A stretch of 64,000 nucleotides of DNA from Paenibacillus sp. 453mf (GTDB lineage: Bacteria; Bacillota; Bacilli; Paenibacillales; Paenibacillaceae): contig NZ_FPAC01000010.1 in the NCBI RefSeq assembly GCF_900116105.1, forward strand, positions 1 to 64,000. The letters run 5' to 3'. Numbering within the stretch: the stretch's first letter is position 1; every line of letters starts with the position of its first letter. The notes under the pieces were generated by a model. It made no database searches. It was not told the origin of the DNA and saw only the letters and a list, made by a program, of their open reading frames with translations. This document shows positions 17,536 to 25,125 of the stretch, one piece after another. Made by a program: the position numbers and the translations under genes.

Positions 17536-17987
17536 GTGAAACGGATATTAATCTCAGCGAACAGGGAGAGCAGGATTGGTTATTTCCTTACTCTCCTTCA
17601 CGCAAGCCGGAACTGATTCCGCCCATTGCGCTGGCCTATATCGGGGATGCGGTATACGAGGTAGCAGTAAGGCAATATTTGTTGTCGAAACCCAATCTGC
17701 GTCCACATCACCTTCACCAGAAAGCGACCAGTTTCGTATCAGCCAAAGGACAGAGTCGAATATTGTCTCTAATTGAGTCGAAGCTGGATGACAAGGAAAT
17801 GGACGTGGTTAGACAAGGGCGGAATGCCAAGTCAAGCGTGCCGAAAAATGCGGATGTACAGCAATATCGTCATGCGACAGCATTTGAATGTCTTGTCGGA
17901 TATCTGTACCTAAGCAAGAGGGAAGCGCGGCTGCGTGAGCTGATAGATTTGGGGATTACACAGATGCAGCAGGAGAATAACAACTAA
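17520..17987 (+). CDS. mrnC: Mini-ribonuclease III (23S rRNA maturation)
   Basis: A 155-residue RNase III-like nuclease lacking the double-stranded RNA binding domain. The catalytic signature PIALAYIGDAVYEVAVR starts near residue 38, with GRNAKS and TAFECLVGYLYL following. Mini-III trims the ends of 23S rRNA precursors. It overlaps the end of cysS. The ATG at 17520 has a weak AAGG; the alternative ATG at 17532 makes an ATGA overlap with the cysS stop, typical of translational coupling, and would give 151 residues. Confidence 0.94.
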   Translation: MAAQMSETDINLSEQGEQDWLFPYSPSRKPELIPPIALAYIGDAVYEVAVRQYLLSKPNLRPHHLHQKATSFVSAKGQSRILSLIESKLDDKEMDVVRQGRNAKSSVPKNADVQQYRHATAFECLVGYLYLSKREARLRELIDLGITQMQQENNN

Positions 17988-18024
17988 CTGAAATGAAGGC
18001 GTCAGCCAGGAGGATAAAGGAATT

Positions 18025-18765
18025 ATGGAAGAAGAATGGATTGCCGGCAAGCACTCGGTTATCGAGGCGCTCCGTTCCGGAAGAACGTTAAACAAAGTGT
18101 GGATTGCCGATCAAGCCCAGAAGCACTTGACGATGCCGATTATTGCAGAAGCCAAAAAAGCAGGAGTCATCATCCAGCAAGTCGATAAGCGTAAGTTGGA
18201 CCAGATGGTGCCAGGTATCCAACATCAAGGGGTTGTGGCACAGGCGGCACCCTACGAATATGCTGAGGTTGAGGATATCCTTGCTTCCGCACAAGAGAAG
18301 GGAGAAGCTCCGTTCCTTGTGCTGCTTGATGAGATCGAAGATCCTCATAATCTAGGTTCGATTTTGCGAACAGCGGATTGCACAGGTGCGCATGGTGTCA
18401 TTGTTCCAAAGAGACGATCGGCGCAAGTGACAGCTACAGTATCCAAAACCTCAGCTGGAGCAGCTGAATATGTGCCTGTAGCAAGAGTAAGCAATCTGGC
18501 ACAGACGATTGAGGAGCTGAAGGAAGCTGGAGTGTGGGTTGTAGGCACCGATATAAGAGCGACGGAGTCTGTCTTCGGAAATGGAGTGTTTACCGGGCCT
18601 GTTGCTGTAGTGATTGGAAACGAAGGCAAGGGCATGGGCCGCCTGGTTCGTGAAAAATGCGACATCCTTCTTAAGCTGCCGATGGCAGGACAGATCAATT
18701 CATTGAACGCCTCTGTAGCTGCCGGTGTAGTCATGTACGAAGTGCTCCGATCCCGAGAGGCCTAG
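18025..18765 (+). CDS. rlmB: 23S rRNA (guanosine-2'-O-)-methyltransferase RlmB family
   Basis: A 246-residue SPOUT (TrmH) methyltransferase. The N-terminal substrate-binding domain begins with IAGKHSVIEALRSG; the C-terminal knotted domain has the SAM-binding signatures NLGSILRTA, GNEGKGM and LPMAGQINSLNAS. E. coli RlmB methylates G2251 in the peptidyl-transferase loop; the same target here is inferred. AGGAGG precedes the ATG. The gene is third in the mrnC-rlmB-rae1 run. Confidence 0.93.
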   Translation: MEEEWIAGKHSVIEALRSGRTLNKVWIADQAQKHLTMPIIAEAKKAGVIIQQVDKRKLDQMVPGIQHQGVVAQAAPYEYAEVEDILASAQEKGEAPFLVLLDEIEDPHNLGSILRTADCTGAHGVIVPKRRSAQVTATVSKTSAGAAEYVPVARVSNLAQTIEELKEAGVWVVGTDIRATESVFGNGVFTGPVAVVIGNEGKGMGRLVREKCDILLKLPMAGQINSLNASVAAGVVMYEVLRSREA

Positions 18766-18778
18766 GGGCTGGCGGGAC

Positions 18779-19303
18779 ATGAAGGATCTCCGTGATGTGC
18801 TTCTCGTGGACGGCTACAACATGATCGGAGCGTGGAAGGAGCTCTTTGCGCTAGCTCAGACCGACCTGGATGGAGCTCGGGACAAGCTTCTGGCTAAGCT
18901 TGCTGAATATCAGGGCTTCTCGGGTCGACGAGTCATTGTCGTATTTGATGCATACCGAGTTCCCGGCCTGGGCAAATCTTTTACAGAGAGCAAAGTCCAG
19001 GTCTATTTTACAAAAGAAAAAGAAACGGCAGACGAGTGCATCGAGCGTCTAGTTGGCGAGCTCAGCTCCCGCAGACGTCAGATCTATGTGGCAACAAGCG
19101 ATATGGTGGAACAGCATGTCATCTTTGGGCAAGGTGCACTCCGCTTGTCTGCGCGCGAACTTCTGATCGAGCTGGAACAGAATGAGAAGGAAGTCGGTAA
19201 ACGCATCAAAGAAGATTTTCAAAAAAAATCGACAAAAAATACGATAGATTCAAAGCTCACACCGGAAATGCGTAAATTGTTCGAGCAGTGGAGAAGAGAT
19301 TGA
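18779..19303 (+). CDS. rae1: Ribosome-associated endonuclease Rae1 (YacP, NYN domain)
   Basis: A 174-residue protein with an NYN (PIN-like) nuclease domain. The hallmark VDGYNMIGAW is at residues 10-19, and further acidic residues lie in VVFDAYRVPG, ETADECIERL and ATSDMVEQ. The B. subtilis homologue enters the ribosomal A site and cuts mRNA during translation. The C-terminal 40 residues are basic and helical. It begins 13 bases after rlmB. Confidence 0.92.
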   Translation: MKDLRDVLLVDGYNMIGAWKELFALAQTDLDGARDKLLAKLAEYQGFSGRRVIVVFDAYRVPGLGKSFTESKVQVYFTKEKETADECIERLVGELSSRRRQIYVATSDMVEQHVIFGQGALRLSARELLIELEQNEKEVGKRIKEDFQKKSTKNTIDSKLTPEMRKLFEQWRRD

Positions 19304-19386
19304 CAAATGCTCTTCGAGTGTAAATAATTGGTATTATGTATCTCTTGACATTTATATCATTCTTTTCAATTTTAGGCGGTGTGTGG

Positions 19387-19416
19387 TTGACGATGGAAGG
19401 TTCGATCATTTATACT
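19387..19416 (+). promoter_or_regulatory. SigA promoter of sigH
   Basis: TTGACG at 19387-19392, an 18-base spacer and TATACT at 19411-19416. Transcription would start near 19423, about 50 bases before the chosen GTG. A second TTGACA at 19345 has only a poor -10 partner. In B. subtilis sigH also has its own SigA promoter, controlled by AbrB. Confidence 0.75.
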
Positions 19417-19474
19417 GATGCTATTATTTTGATAGGTGACGGGGTTCCTTGCGTTGCAGCCGGAGGGATTGTTA

Positions 19475-20119
19475 GTGAGTGTTGACCTCAAAGATATCAT
19501 GTTGTCCGAGTTTGATTACCTAAGCGATGAGGATATTGTCCAAGCGGTTCATAACAACGATAGTGAGGCGCTGGAATACTTGATTAACAAGTATCGTAAT
19601 TTTGTACGCGCCAAAGCAAGATCTTACTTTTTAATCGGTGCCGATAGGGAAGATATCATTCAAGAAGGAATGATCGGGCTTTACAAGGCGATACGTGATT
19701 TCAGAGGGGACAAGCTTGCTTCTTTCAAGGCATTTGCAGAGTTATGTATAACTAGACAGATTATCACAGCCATCAAGACTGCAACTCGTCAGAAGCATAT
19801 TCCGCTGAATTCTTATGTTTCTTTGGACAAGCCGATTTATGATGAAGAGTCAGACCGTACGCTGCTGGATGTCATTTGTGGATCCCAGGTGAGTGATCCT
19901 GAAGAACTTATCATTAATCAGGAAGAGTTTGTCGGCTTGGAAGACAAGATGTCCGAGATTCTAAGTGATCTGGAACGCAAAGTATTGATGCTTTATTTAG
20001 ACGGCAGATCCTATCAAGAAATAGCGGTTGATCTTGATCGTCACGTAAAGTCCATCGACAATGCACTGCAGAGAGTGAAGCGCAAGCTTGAGAAATATCT
20101 TGAAGTACGAGATAATTAG
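19475..20119 (+). CDS. sigH: RNA polymerase sigma factor SigH
   Basis: A 214-residue sigma-70 family protein very close to B. subtilis sigma-H, which drives early sporulation and competence genes. Region 2 includes YRNFVRAKARSYFLIG and DREDIIQEGMIGLY; region 4 ends with DGRSYQEIAVDLDRHVKSI. I chose GTG at 19475 because GGAGGG lies seven bases upstream and the resulting N-terminus has the right length. A GTG at 19436 is open but has no ribosome binding site. A terminator follows, so sigH is transcribed alone or as the end of the cysE run. Confidence 0.95.
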   Translation: MSVDLKDIMLSEFDYLSDEDIVQAVHNNDSEALEYLINKYRNFVRAKARSYFLIGADREDIIQEGMIGLYKAIRDFRGDKLASFKAFAELCITRQIITAIKTATRQKHIPLNSYVSLDKPIYDEESDRTLLDVICGSQVSDPEELIINQEEFVGLEDKMSEILSDLERKVLMLYLDGRSYQEIAVDLDRHVKSIDNALQRVKRKLEKYLEVRDN

Positions 20120-20136
20120 AATATTGCAACTTGAAG

Positions 20137-20162
20137 AAAGACTCGAATAAGAGTCTTTTTTT
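20137..20162 (+). terminator. Terminator of sigH
   Basis: AAAGACTC-GAATAA-GAGTCTTT stem-loop followed by a T run, 18 bases after the sigH stop. Confidence 0.9.
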
Positions 20163-20353
20163 GCTTGCATGCAAAGACAGGACGTTTAAAAACAAAGGAA
20201 TGTTTAATACTGTATAATATTGGCGTTTCTATCATTCACGTTCGTCCAATTTATCGTTCGCATAGGAGAGAGACGCTTTCTGAGAACAAATCGAGACCTG
20301 AAAGTTCGCCGACTACAGGTTATTTTAGCCAGTGAATAAGGCTTATTCTTGCA

Positions 20354-20382
20354 TTGACATGAATATACCCTTGTGATAAAGT
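20354..20382 (+). promoter_or_regulatory. SigA promoter of rpmG-secE-nusG
   Basis: TTGACA at 20354-20359, a 17-base spacer, and TAAAGT at 20377-20382 preceded by TGA (extended -10). The start would lie near 20389. Confidence 0.82.
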
Positions 20383-20471
20383 GTTTTAGGTAGGCCTAAA
20401 TTCGCGCTTTTTTTTAGGATCAATTTAGAGACTTCTGATAATGCTTCGGATGTCTTCGGGAGGTGCACATC

Positions 20472-20621
20472 ATGCGGGTAATTATTACTTTGGCTTGTAC
20501 GAATTGCAAACAAAGAAATTACACAACGACAAAAAACAAGCGTAATCACCCTGACCGCATGGAGATGAAGAAATTTTGCAAGTTTTGTAACGAGCAGACT
20601 TCTCATCGCGAAACCAGATAG
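20472..20621 (+). CDS. rpmG: 50S ribosomal protein L33
   Basis: A 49-residue protein starting MRVIITLACTNC. Two CxxC pairs (CTNC at 9-12 and CKFC at 36-39) make this the zinc-binding (C+) form of L33; no zinc-free paralogue is in the window. GGGAGGTG precedes the ATG. Genes of this size are easily missed; the position before secE-nusG is the same as in B. subtilis rpmGB. Confidence 0.95.
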   Translation: MRVIITLACTNCKQRNYTTTKNKRNHPDRMEMKKFCKFCNEQTSHRETR

Positions 20622-20643
20622 TTAATTTGGAGGTGTAGTCGGC

Positions 20644-20835
20644 GTGAAACGTAGTTTCAAGTCTCTGTTTTCCTTTTTCTCAGAAAGCTGGGCAGAGCTT
20701 AAAAAAGTTCGCTGGCCTAATCGTAAAGAGTTAACTAACTACACCCTGATTGTTCTGGGGACGGTTATAGTTATCACGCTTTATTTTTGGGTTCTTGACA
20801 TCGGAATTTCCTATGTGATCGATGCGATAATTTAA
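20644..20835 (+). CDS. secE: Preprotein translocase subunit SecE
   Basis: A 63-residue single-span protein of the SecYEG channel. A basic amphipathic helix (SWAELKKVRWPNRKEL) precedes one transmembrane segment at about residues 36-60. Bacterial SecE of the short type has exactly this form. GTG start with GGAGGTG eleven bases upstream. It lies between rpmG and nusG as in most bacteria. Confidence 0.95.
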   Translation: MKRSFKSLFSFFSESWAELKKVRWPNRKELTNYTLIVLGTVIVITLYFWVLDIGISYVIDAII

Positions 20836-20857
20836 GAAGGGTCCCAGGTGGCTTGAT

Positions 20858-21391
20858 ATGGAAAAAAGATGGTATGTCGTTCATACCTATTCAGGGTATG
20901 AGAACAAAGTCAAAGCCAATTTGGAAAAGCGCGTAGAGTCCATGGGCATGGAGGACAAGATATTCCGTGTTCTTGTTCCAATGGAAGAAGAAGTGGTGAA
21001 TAAGGACGGAAAGAAAAAGACTGTCATGCGTAAGATTTACCCGGGATATGTCCTGGTCGAAATGATTCAAACGGATGATTCCTGGTATGTTGTTCGCAAC
21101 ACGCCTGGAGTGACTGGGTTTGTAGGATCGACAGGGTCAGGTTCAAAGCCAACACCATTGCTGCCAGATGAAGTTGAACAGATTCTGAAGCATATGGGAG
21201 TGGTGGAACCGAAACCGAAGATTGAATTCGACATTAAGGAATCTGTACGAATTAAGGTTGGTCCTTTTGCGAATTTTGTGGGCTCCGTGGAAGAAATATT
21301 GGCTGAGAAAAGCAAACTGAAAGTTCACGTCAACATGTTTGGACGGGAAACCCCGCTTGAGCTGGATTATACTCAAGTGGAGAAATTATAA
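20858..21391 (+). CDS. nusG: Transcription termination/antitermination factor NusG
   Basis: A 177-residue factor with an N-terminal NGN domain (WYVVHTYSGYENKVKANL at about 4-21) that binds RNA polymerase, and a C-terminal KOW domain (KVGPFANFVGSVEEI near 130). It controls pausing in Bacillota and couples transcription to translation. The length matches B. subtilis NusG. It ends the rpmG-secE-nusG group, 84 bases before rplK. Confidence 0.97.
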   Translation: MEKRWYVVHTYSGYENKVKANLEKRVESMGMEDKIFRVLVPMEEEVVNKDGKKKTVMRKIYPGYVLVEMIQTDDSWYVVRNTPGVTGFVGSTGSGSKPTPLLPDEVEQILKHMGVVEPKPKIEFDIKESVRIKVGPFANFVGSVEEILAEKSKLKVHVNMFGRETPLELDYTQVEKL

Positions 21392-21475
21392 AAGCTCTAT
21401 CGAAGCTGACATTGGTTTCTTGTGGGAGGGCTTATGAAGCTCGTCGACCACTATTGATGCAAGGAGGTGTCTTAC

Positions 21476-21901
21476 ATGGCCAAAAAGGTAATCAAAATGG
21501 TAAAACTGCAGATCCCTGCAGGAAAAGCGAATCCTGCGCCTCCGGTAGGTCCGGCATTGGGTCAAGCGGGTGTCAACATCATGGCATTCTGTAAAGAATT
21601 CAACGCTCGTACAGCCGATCAAGCAGGTTTGATCATTCCAGTTGAAATTACGGTGTTTGAAGATCGTTCCTTTACTTTCATCACCAAAACTCCACCGGCT
21701 GCAGTTCTGCTTAAAGTAGCTGCTAAACTTGAAAAAGGATCCGGTGAGCCGAACAAGAACAAAGTCGCAACTATTAAACGCGATGCTGTTCGTCAAATCG
21801 CTGAGCAAAAAATGCCTGACCTGAACGCTGCGAACGTTGAGTCCGCAATGCGCATGGTAGAAGGTACTGCTCGCAGCATGGGTATCACCATCGAAGACTA
21901 A
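21476..21901 (+). CDS. rplK: 50S ribosomal protein L11
   Basis: A 141-residue protein. The N-terminal domain has the proline-rich PAGKANPAPPVGPALGQ stretch that contacts thiostrepton-class drugs and RelA-type factors; the C-terminal domain (KPDLNA-like MPDLNAANVESAMRMVEG) binds the GTPase-associated centre of 23S rRNA. The ATG at 21476 follows AAGGAGGTG; a TTG nine bases earlier overlaps that site and is rejected. Confidence 0.98.
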   Translation: MAKKVIKMVKLQIPAGKANPAPPVGPALGQAGVNIMAFCKEFNARTADQAGLIIPVEITVFEDRSFTFITKTPPAAVLLKVAAKLEKGSGEPNKNKVATIKRDAVRQIAEQKMPDLNAANVESAMRMVEGTARSMGITIED

Positions 21902-21985
21902 TTGAAGTGTTCGTAACGCGGGCTACAATTTGTGTCCGCCATGTGGGAGGTATATCCGCTAAAACCACAAAGGAGGAATAGAAAC

Positions 21986-22678
21986 ATGGCTAAACATGGT
22001 AAGAAATATGTTGAAGCTGCTAAGCTGATTGACAGCGAAGCTAGCTACGAGCCTTTGGAAGCTGTTGAGCTTGTCAAAAAGGCGGCGACTGCTAAATTCG
22101 ACGAAACAGTTGAAGCTGCAGTTCGTTTGGGTGTAGACCCACGTAAACAAGACCAAGCTGTGCGTGGTGTTGTTGTCTTGCCTCACGGTACAGGTAAAAC
22201 ACAACGCGTATTGGTATTTGCAAAAGGTGACAAAGCGAAAGAGGCGGAAGCAGCTGGAGCAGACTTTGTTGGAGATCAAGATATGATCAACAAAATCCAA
22301 CAAGGTTGGTTCGAGTTCGATGTCTGCGTAGCTACACCTGATATGATGAGCGAAGTAGGTAAATTGGGCCGTCTGCTCGGCGGTAAAGGCCTGATGCCTA
22401 ACCCTAAAGCCGGAACGGTTACTTTCGATGTTTCCAAGGCTGTTCAAGAAATTAAAGCCGGTAAAATCGAGTATCGTCTGGATCGTGCAGGTCAAATTCA
22501 CGCGCCAATCGGTAAAGCATCTTTCACTGCTGAGCAGTTGAATGATAACCTTAAAGCACTGATCGATGCACTTAACCGTGCAAAACCAGCTGCAGCAAAA
22601 GGTGTTTACCTGAAAAACATCAGCCTGTCCTCAACGATGGGACCTGGTGCTCGTGTGAGTACAGCTTCTTACAGATAA
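21986..22678 (+). CDS. rplA: 50S ribosomal protein L1
   Basis: A 230-residue protein of the L1 stalk, which moves deacylated tRNA out of the E site; it also represses its own mRNA in several bacteria. The conserved GKGLMPNPKAGTVT is near residue 131. ATG at 21986 (MAKHGKKYVEAAK) follows AAAGGAGG; upstream in-frame starts add non-conserved residues. It pairs with rplK. Confidence 0.98.
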   Translation: MAKHGKKYVEAAKLIDSEASYEPLEAVELVKKAATAKFDETVEAAVRLGVDPRKQDQAVRGVVVLPHGTGKTQRVLVFAKGDKAKEAEAAGADFVGDQDMINKIQQGWFEFDVCVATPDMMSEVGKLGRLLGGKGLMPNPKAGTVTFDVSKAVQEIKAGKIEYRLDRAGQIHAPIGKASFTAEQLNDNLKALIDALNRAKPAAAKGVYLKNISLSSTMGPGARVSTASYR

Positions 22679-22688
22679 TAAATACCAG

Positions 22689-22718
22689 TTGACTTTGGTC
22701 TACTGAATCTGTTATTCT
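22689..22718 (+). promoter_or_regulatory. SigA promoter of rplJ-rplL
   Basis: TTGACT at 22689-22694, an 18-base spacer and TATTCT at 22713-22718. It starts right after the rplA stop and would make a leader of about 300 nt. Confidence 0.7.
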
Positions 22719-22767
22719 GTAAAAGTTGTTAAGTCTTAAGTGACTGACCCTTAAATTCGAATATGCT

Positions 22768-22816
22768 TACCGTAGACAGTAGGTGCTTTTTATAAGCTTA
22801 ATTTCCTACCGAGGTG
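22768..22816 (+). promoter_or_regulatory. L10 ribosomal protein leader
   Basis: The characteristic string CCGTAGACAGTAGGTG (from 22771) and its partner TTTCCTACCGAGGT (from 22803) form the L10-binding stem seen in leaders of rplJ operons. Binding of L10(L12)4 is expected to favour the downstream attenuator. Confidence 0.85.
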
Positions 22817-22865
22817 TGATGATAGAACGTATCAATTGAGTTTCTATGCTCAATGTGACTTTATC

Positions 22866-22895
22866 AAGCCTTCGTGATTCTACGGAGGCTTTTCT
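22866..22895 (+). terminator. Attenuator in the rplJ leader
   Basis: AAGCCTTCG pairs with CGGAGGCTT (one G-U pair) across an eight-base loop, followed by TTTTCTTATT. Placed between the L10 element and rplJ, it fits attenuation control. Confidence 0.75.
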
Positions 22896-23027
22896 TATTG
22901 GATAAATGAAGCTGATATATTGGATCAAGCCTCACCTATCTTACGGGAAACTTCCGCTTCTGGCGGTTAACGAAGATGCGAGGTGCCATACGGTACTGAG
23001 CAAGGAATCTATCAGGAGGTGTACAAT

Positions 23028-23534
23028 TTGGCAAACGCAAAAGTGATTCAAGCTAAACAAGAAGCGGTTGATGTGGTAACTGCGAAATTGCGTGAGAGCG
23101 CAACTACAGTAGTAGCTGACTACCGTGGTCTGAACGTTGCCCAAGTAACTGAGCTGCGTAAACAGCTTCGTGAAGCGGGTATCGAATTCCAAGTCCTGAA
23201 GAACACATTGCTTCGCCGTGCTACTGCAGCTGCAGAGCTGACTGAACTTGATGAAGTTCTGACAGGTCCTACTGCGATTGCATTCAGCGGTGAAGATGCT
23301 GTTGCTCCAGCTAAAATTTTGAACGACTTCGCTAAGAAGAACGATGCACTGAAATTGAAAGGTGCGGTAGTTGAAGGACGTGTTGTTGGTGTTGAAGAAG
23401 TTAAAGCACTGGCAGAACTTCCATCCCGCGAAGGACTTCTTTCCATGCTCCTCAGCGTGCTTCAAGCACCTGTACGCAACTTCGCCCTTGCGGTTAAAGC
23501 AGTTGGCGAACAAAAAGAAGAGCAAGGCGCTTAA
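23028..23534 (+). CDS. rplJ: 50S ribosomal protein L10
   Basis: A 168-residue protein forming the base of the L7/L12 stalk. The conserved core VVADYRGLNVAQVTELRKQL lies near residues 25-44, and the C-terminal helix (LPSREGLLSMLLSVLQAP and after) binds L12 dimers. The start is TTG at 23028, seven bases after AGGAGGTG, giving a standard N-terminus. No ATG is better placed. Expression should be controlled by the leader and attenuator upstream. Confidence 0.97.
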   Translation: MANAKVIQAKQEAVDVVTAKLRESATTVVADYRGLNVAQVTELRKQLREAGIEFQVLKNTLLRRATAAAELTELDEVLTGPTAIAFSGEDAVAPAKILNDFAKKNDALKLKGAVVEGRVVGVEEVKALAELPSREGLLSMLLSVLQAPVRNFALAVKAVGEQKEEQGA

Positions 23535-23589
23535 TTTTTTGAATTACCAAGCTATATAAAATACTAATTTAAATAATGGAGGTTCTACC

Positions 23590-23955
23590 ATGAGTAAAGA
23601 GCAAATCTTGGAAGCAATTAAAGGTATGACTGTTTTGGAACTGAACGATCTTGTTAAAGCAATCGAAGAAGAATTCGGCGTAACTGCTGCAGCTCCTGTA
23701 GCTGTTATGGGCGGCGCTGCTGGCGGTGCTGAAGCTGCTGAGCAAACTGAGTTCGACGTAATCTTGACATCTGCTGGTGCTTCCAAGATCAACGTAATCA
23801 AAGCGGTTCGCGAAATCACAGGTCTTGGCTTGAAAGAAGCTAAAGAACTCGTTGACAACGCTCCAAAACCACTGAAAGAAAAAGTAAGCAAAGAAGAAGC
23901 AGAAACAGTTAAAGCTAAACTTGAAGAAGTTGGCGCTTCTATCGAAGTAAAATAA
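23590..23955 (+). CDS. rplL: 50S ribosomal protein L7/L12
   Basis: A 121-residue stalk protein that recruits elongation factors. An N-terminal dimerisation helix pair (about 1-30), an alanine/glycine-rich hinge (about 36-53) and a C-terminal domain (INVIKAVREITGLGLKEAK) are all visible. Four copies bind L10. A weak terminator follows. Confidence 0.98.
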   Translation: MSKEQILEAIKGMTVLELNDLVKAIEEEFGVTAAAPVAVMGGAAGGAEAAEQTEFDVILTSAGASKINVIKAVREITGLGLKEAKELVDNAPKPLKEKVSKEEAETVKAKLEEVGASIEVK

Positions 23956-23992
23956 TCTATTTCACTTAACTAGTGAACTGGAAATAAAACAT

Positions 23993-24022
23993 ACAAACCC
24001 CTTGATAGAGTCAAGGGGTTTG
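23993..24022 (+). terminator. Partial terminator after rplL
   Basis: A 13-bp stem, ACAAACCCCTTGA with TCAAGGGGTTTGT, but the following TGTTGTT is a poor T tract. Some read-through into rsmC is likely. Confidence 0.75.
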
Positions 24023-24072
24023 TTGTTATGAATGGCAGTAACTTTTATGTGAAGGTGATTTGGAGGTGTCCC

Positions 24073-24672
24073 ATGTCTGATCATTATTATTCTAATAAGC
24101 CTGAAGCCGCTCACGATAGACAAACTCTTGAAACCGTGCTGAGAGGGAACAAGCTTAAACTAACCAGTGATGCAGGAGTGTTTTCAAAGAACGGTGTGGA
24201 CTATGGCAGCAGGGTTCTTATTGGAGCGATGGATCTTCAGGGAGCCAAGTCGGTTTTGGATGTAGGATGTGGCTATGGTCCGATTGGGATTGTAGCAGCT
24301 AAGCTGTTGCCGGATGCAGTTGTTACGATGATTGATATCAACGAACGCGCCGTAGAACTAGCGAGGCATAATGCAATTCAAAACCAGGTAAGTGCAAATA
24401 CCGTCATTAAACAGAGTGACCGGCTGGAAGCAGTGAGAGAAGATAAGTTCGATGTCATTCTTACAAATCCTCCAATTCGGGCTGGCAAGGATGTTGTGCA
24501 CGCTATTTTTGAAGAGGCCTATGAGCAGCTTCATAAGGGTGGATCGCTGTGGATCGTTATACAGAAGAAACAAGGGGCACCGTCTGCGAAGGCTAAGCTG
24601 GAATCGATGTTTAGTGTGGTTGAAGAAGTGACAAAGGATAAAGGGTACCGGATATTCAGGGCAGAGAAATAA
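24073..24672 (+). CDS. Class I SAM-dependent methyltransferase, RsmC-like (YbxB)
   Basis: A 199-residue protein. SAM-binding motif I is DVGCGYGPIG near residue 61, and the catalytic NPP motif of N-methyltransferases is in LTNPPIRAGK near residue 133. It matches the C-terminal half of RsmC/RlmG-type rRNA guanine-N2 methyltransferases and is the YbxB equivalent between rplL and rpoB. The exact RNA target is unknown. The ATG at 24073 follows GGAGGTG; an ATG 45 bases upstream lies in the terminator stem area and is rejected. Confidence 0.88.
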   Translation: MSDHYYSNKPEAAHDRQTLETVLRGNKLKLTSDAGVFSKNGVDYGSRVLIGAMDLQGAKSVLDVGCGYGPIGIVAAKLLPDAVVTMIDINERAVELARHNAIQNQVSANTVIKQSDRLEAVREDKFDVILTNPPIRAGKDVVHAIFEEAYEQLHKGGSLWIVIQKKQGAPSAKAKLESMFSVVEEVTKDKGYRIFRAEK

Positions 24673-24763
24673 TGCGAATATGTTGCGAGGTTAAGGGCTT
24701 GTCGTTAGACTGCACAATAATCGAGTTAGTATATAACAACTAAAAAATATCGCAATAGGACTA

Positions 24764-24792
24764 TTGACTTGGTATCGCCAATGTGGTATTCT
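24764..24792 (+). promoter_or_regulatory. SigA promoter of rpoB-rpoC
   Basis: TTGACT at 24764-24769, a 17-base spacer and TATTCT at 24787-24792, with TGG just before the -10 box. The leader would be about 325 nt long. Confidence 0.82.
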
Positions 24793-24862
24793 TAATAAAT
24801 GTCAGCATTAAGATGCCCTACTTAGCTTTAGTTTGTTAAAATGTCAATCTTTTTTTTCGCAT

Positions 24863-24888
24863 GGATCGCATATTAATATGCTGATCCG
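24863..24888. repeat. Palindrome just upstream of a second rpoB -10 box
   Basis: GCATATTAATATGC is a perfect 14-base palindrome, extended by flanking GGATC and GATCC. It ends two bases before GCGTATAATATG (TATAAT at 24891), where no -35 box is recognisable. It could be an operator for an activator-dependent second promoter or an RNA hairpin in the leader from the first promoter. Confidence 0.55.
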
Positions 24889-25125
24889 CGTATAATATGT
24901 ACATTTTGGGCAGACTATGAGGTAAGTGGGTTTTTCTGGGATGAAGGAGAAATTCACTAATAAGTTGCTCTTTTTTCGAAAAAACATTCGAGTAAGGGCT
25001 TTTCTTTATTTGTGGATGCTCTCTCTCTGCTTGATTCATCTTATATGAGTTCCATTATAAGGTTACAAACAGAGGTTCGCAACGTAATTTTTAAAAGTGA
25101 GTAGACATTGAGGGGTGAGTTTAAG

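Larger units (their letters stand above)
20120..20471. other. Intergenic region sigH-rpmG
   Basis: About 350 bases with a terminator at its left end and the rpmG promoter at 20354-20382. TATAAT at 20213 lacks a good -35 box. GAATAAGGCTTATTC at about 20334-20348 is a short inverted repeat just upstream of the promoter. No gene is seen. Confidence 0.5.
22679..23027 (+). other. Leader region of rplJ-rplL
   Basis: About 350 bases without a gene, holding in order a SigA promoter (22689-22718), the L10 leader element (22768-22816) and an attenuator hairpin (22866-22895). The rest (22896-23013) is untranslated leader with no clear second element. Confidence 0.7.
24673..25125 (+). other. rpoB promoter and leader region
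   Basis: About 450 bases. A strong promoter lies at 24764-24792, a palindrome plus TATAAT at 24863-24896, and a possible 35-codon ORF at 24941-25048. TTTTTTCGAAAAAA is a short palindrome at about 24971-24984. No conserved gene is seen. Confidence 0.55.

Noticed and set aside
20196..20219. SigH-type promoter (AAAGGAATG ... TAAT) before rpmG
   Set aside because: Spacing between the two boxes is too short and the -10 lacks the G of GAAT.
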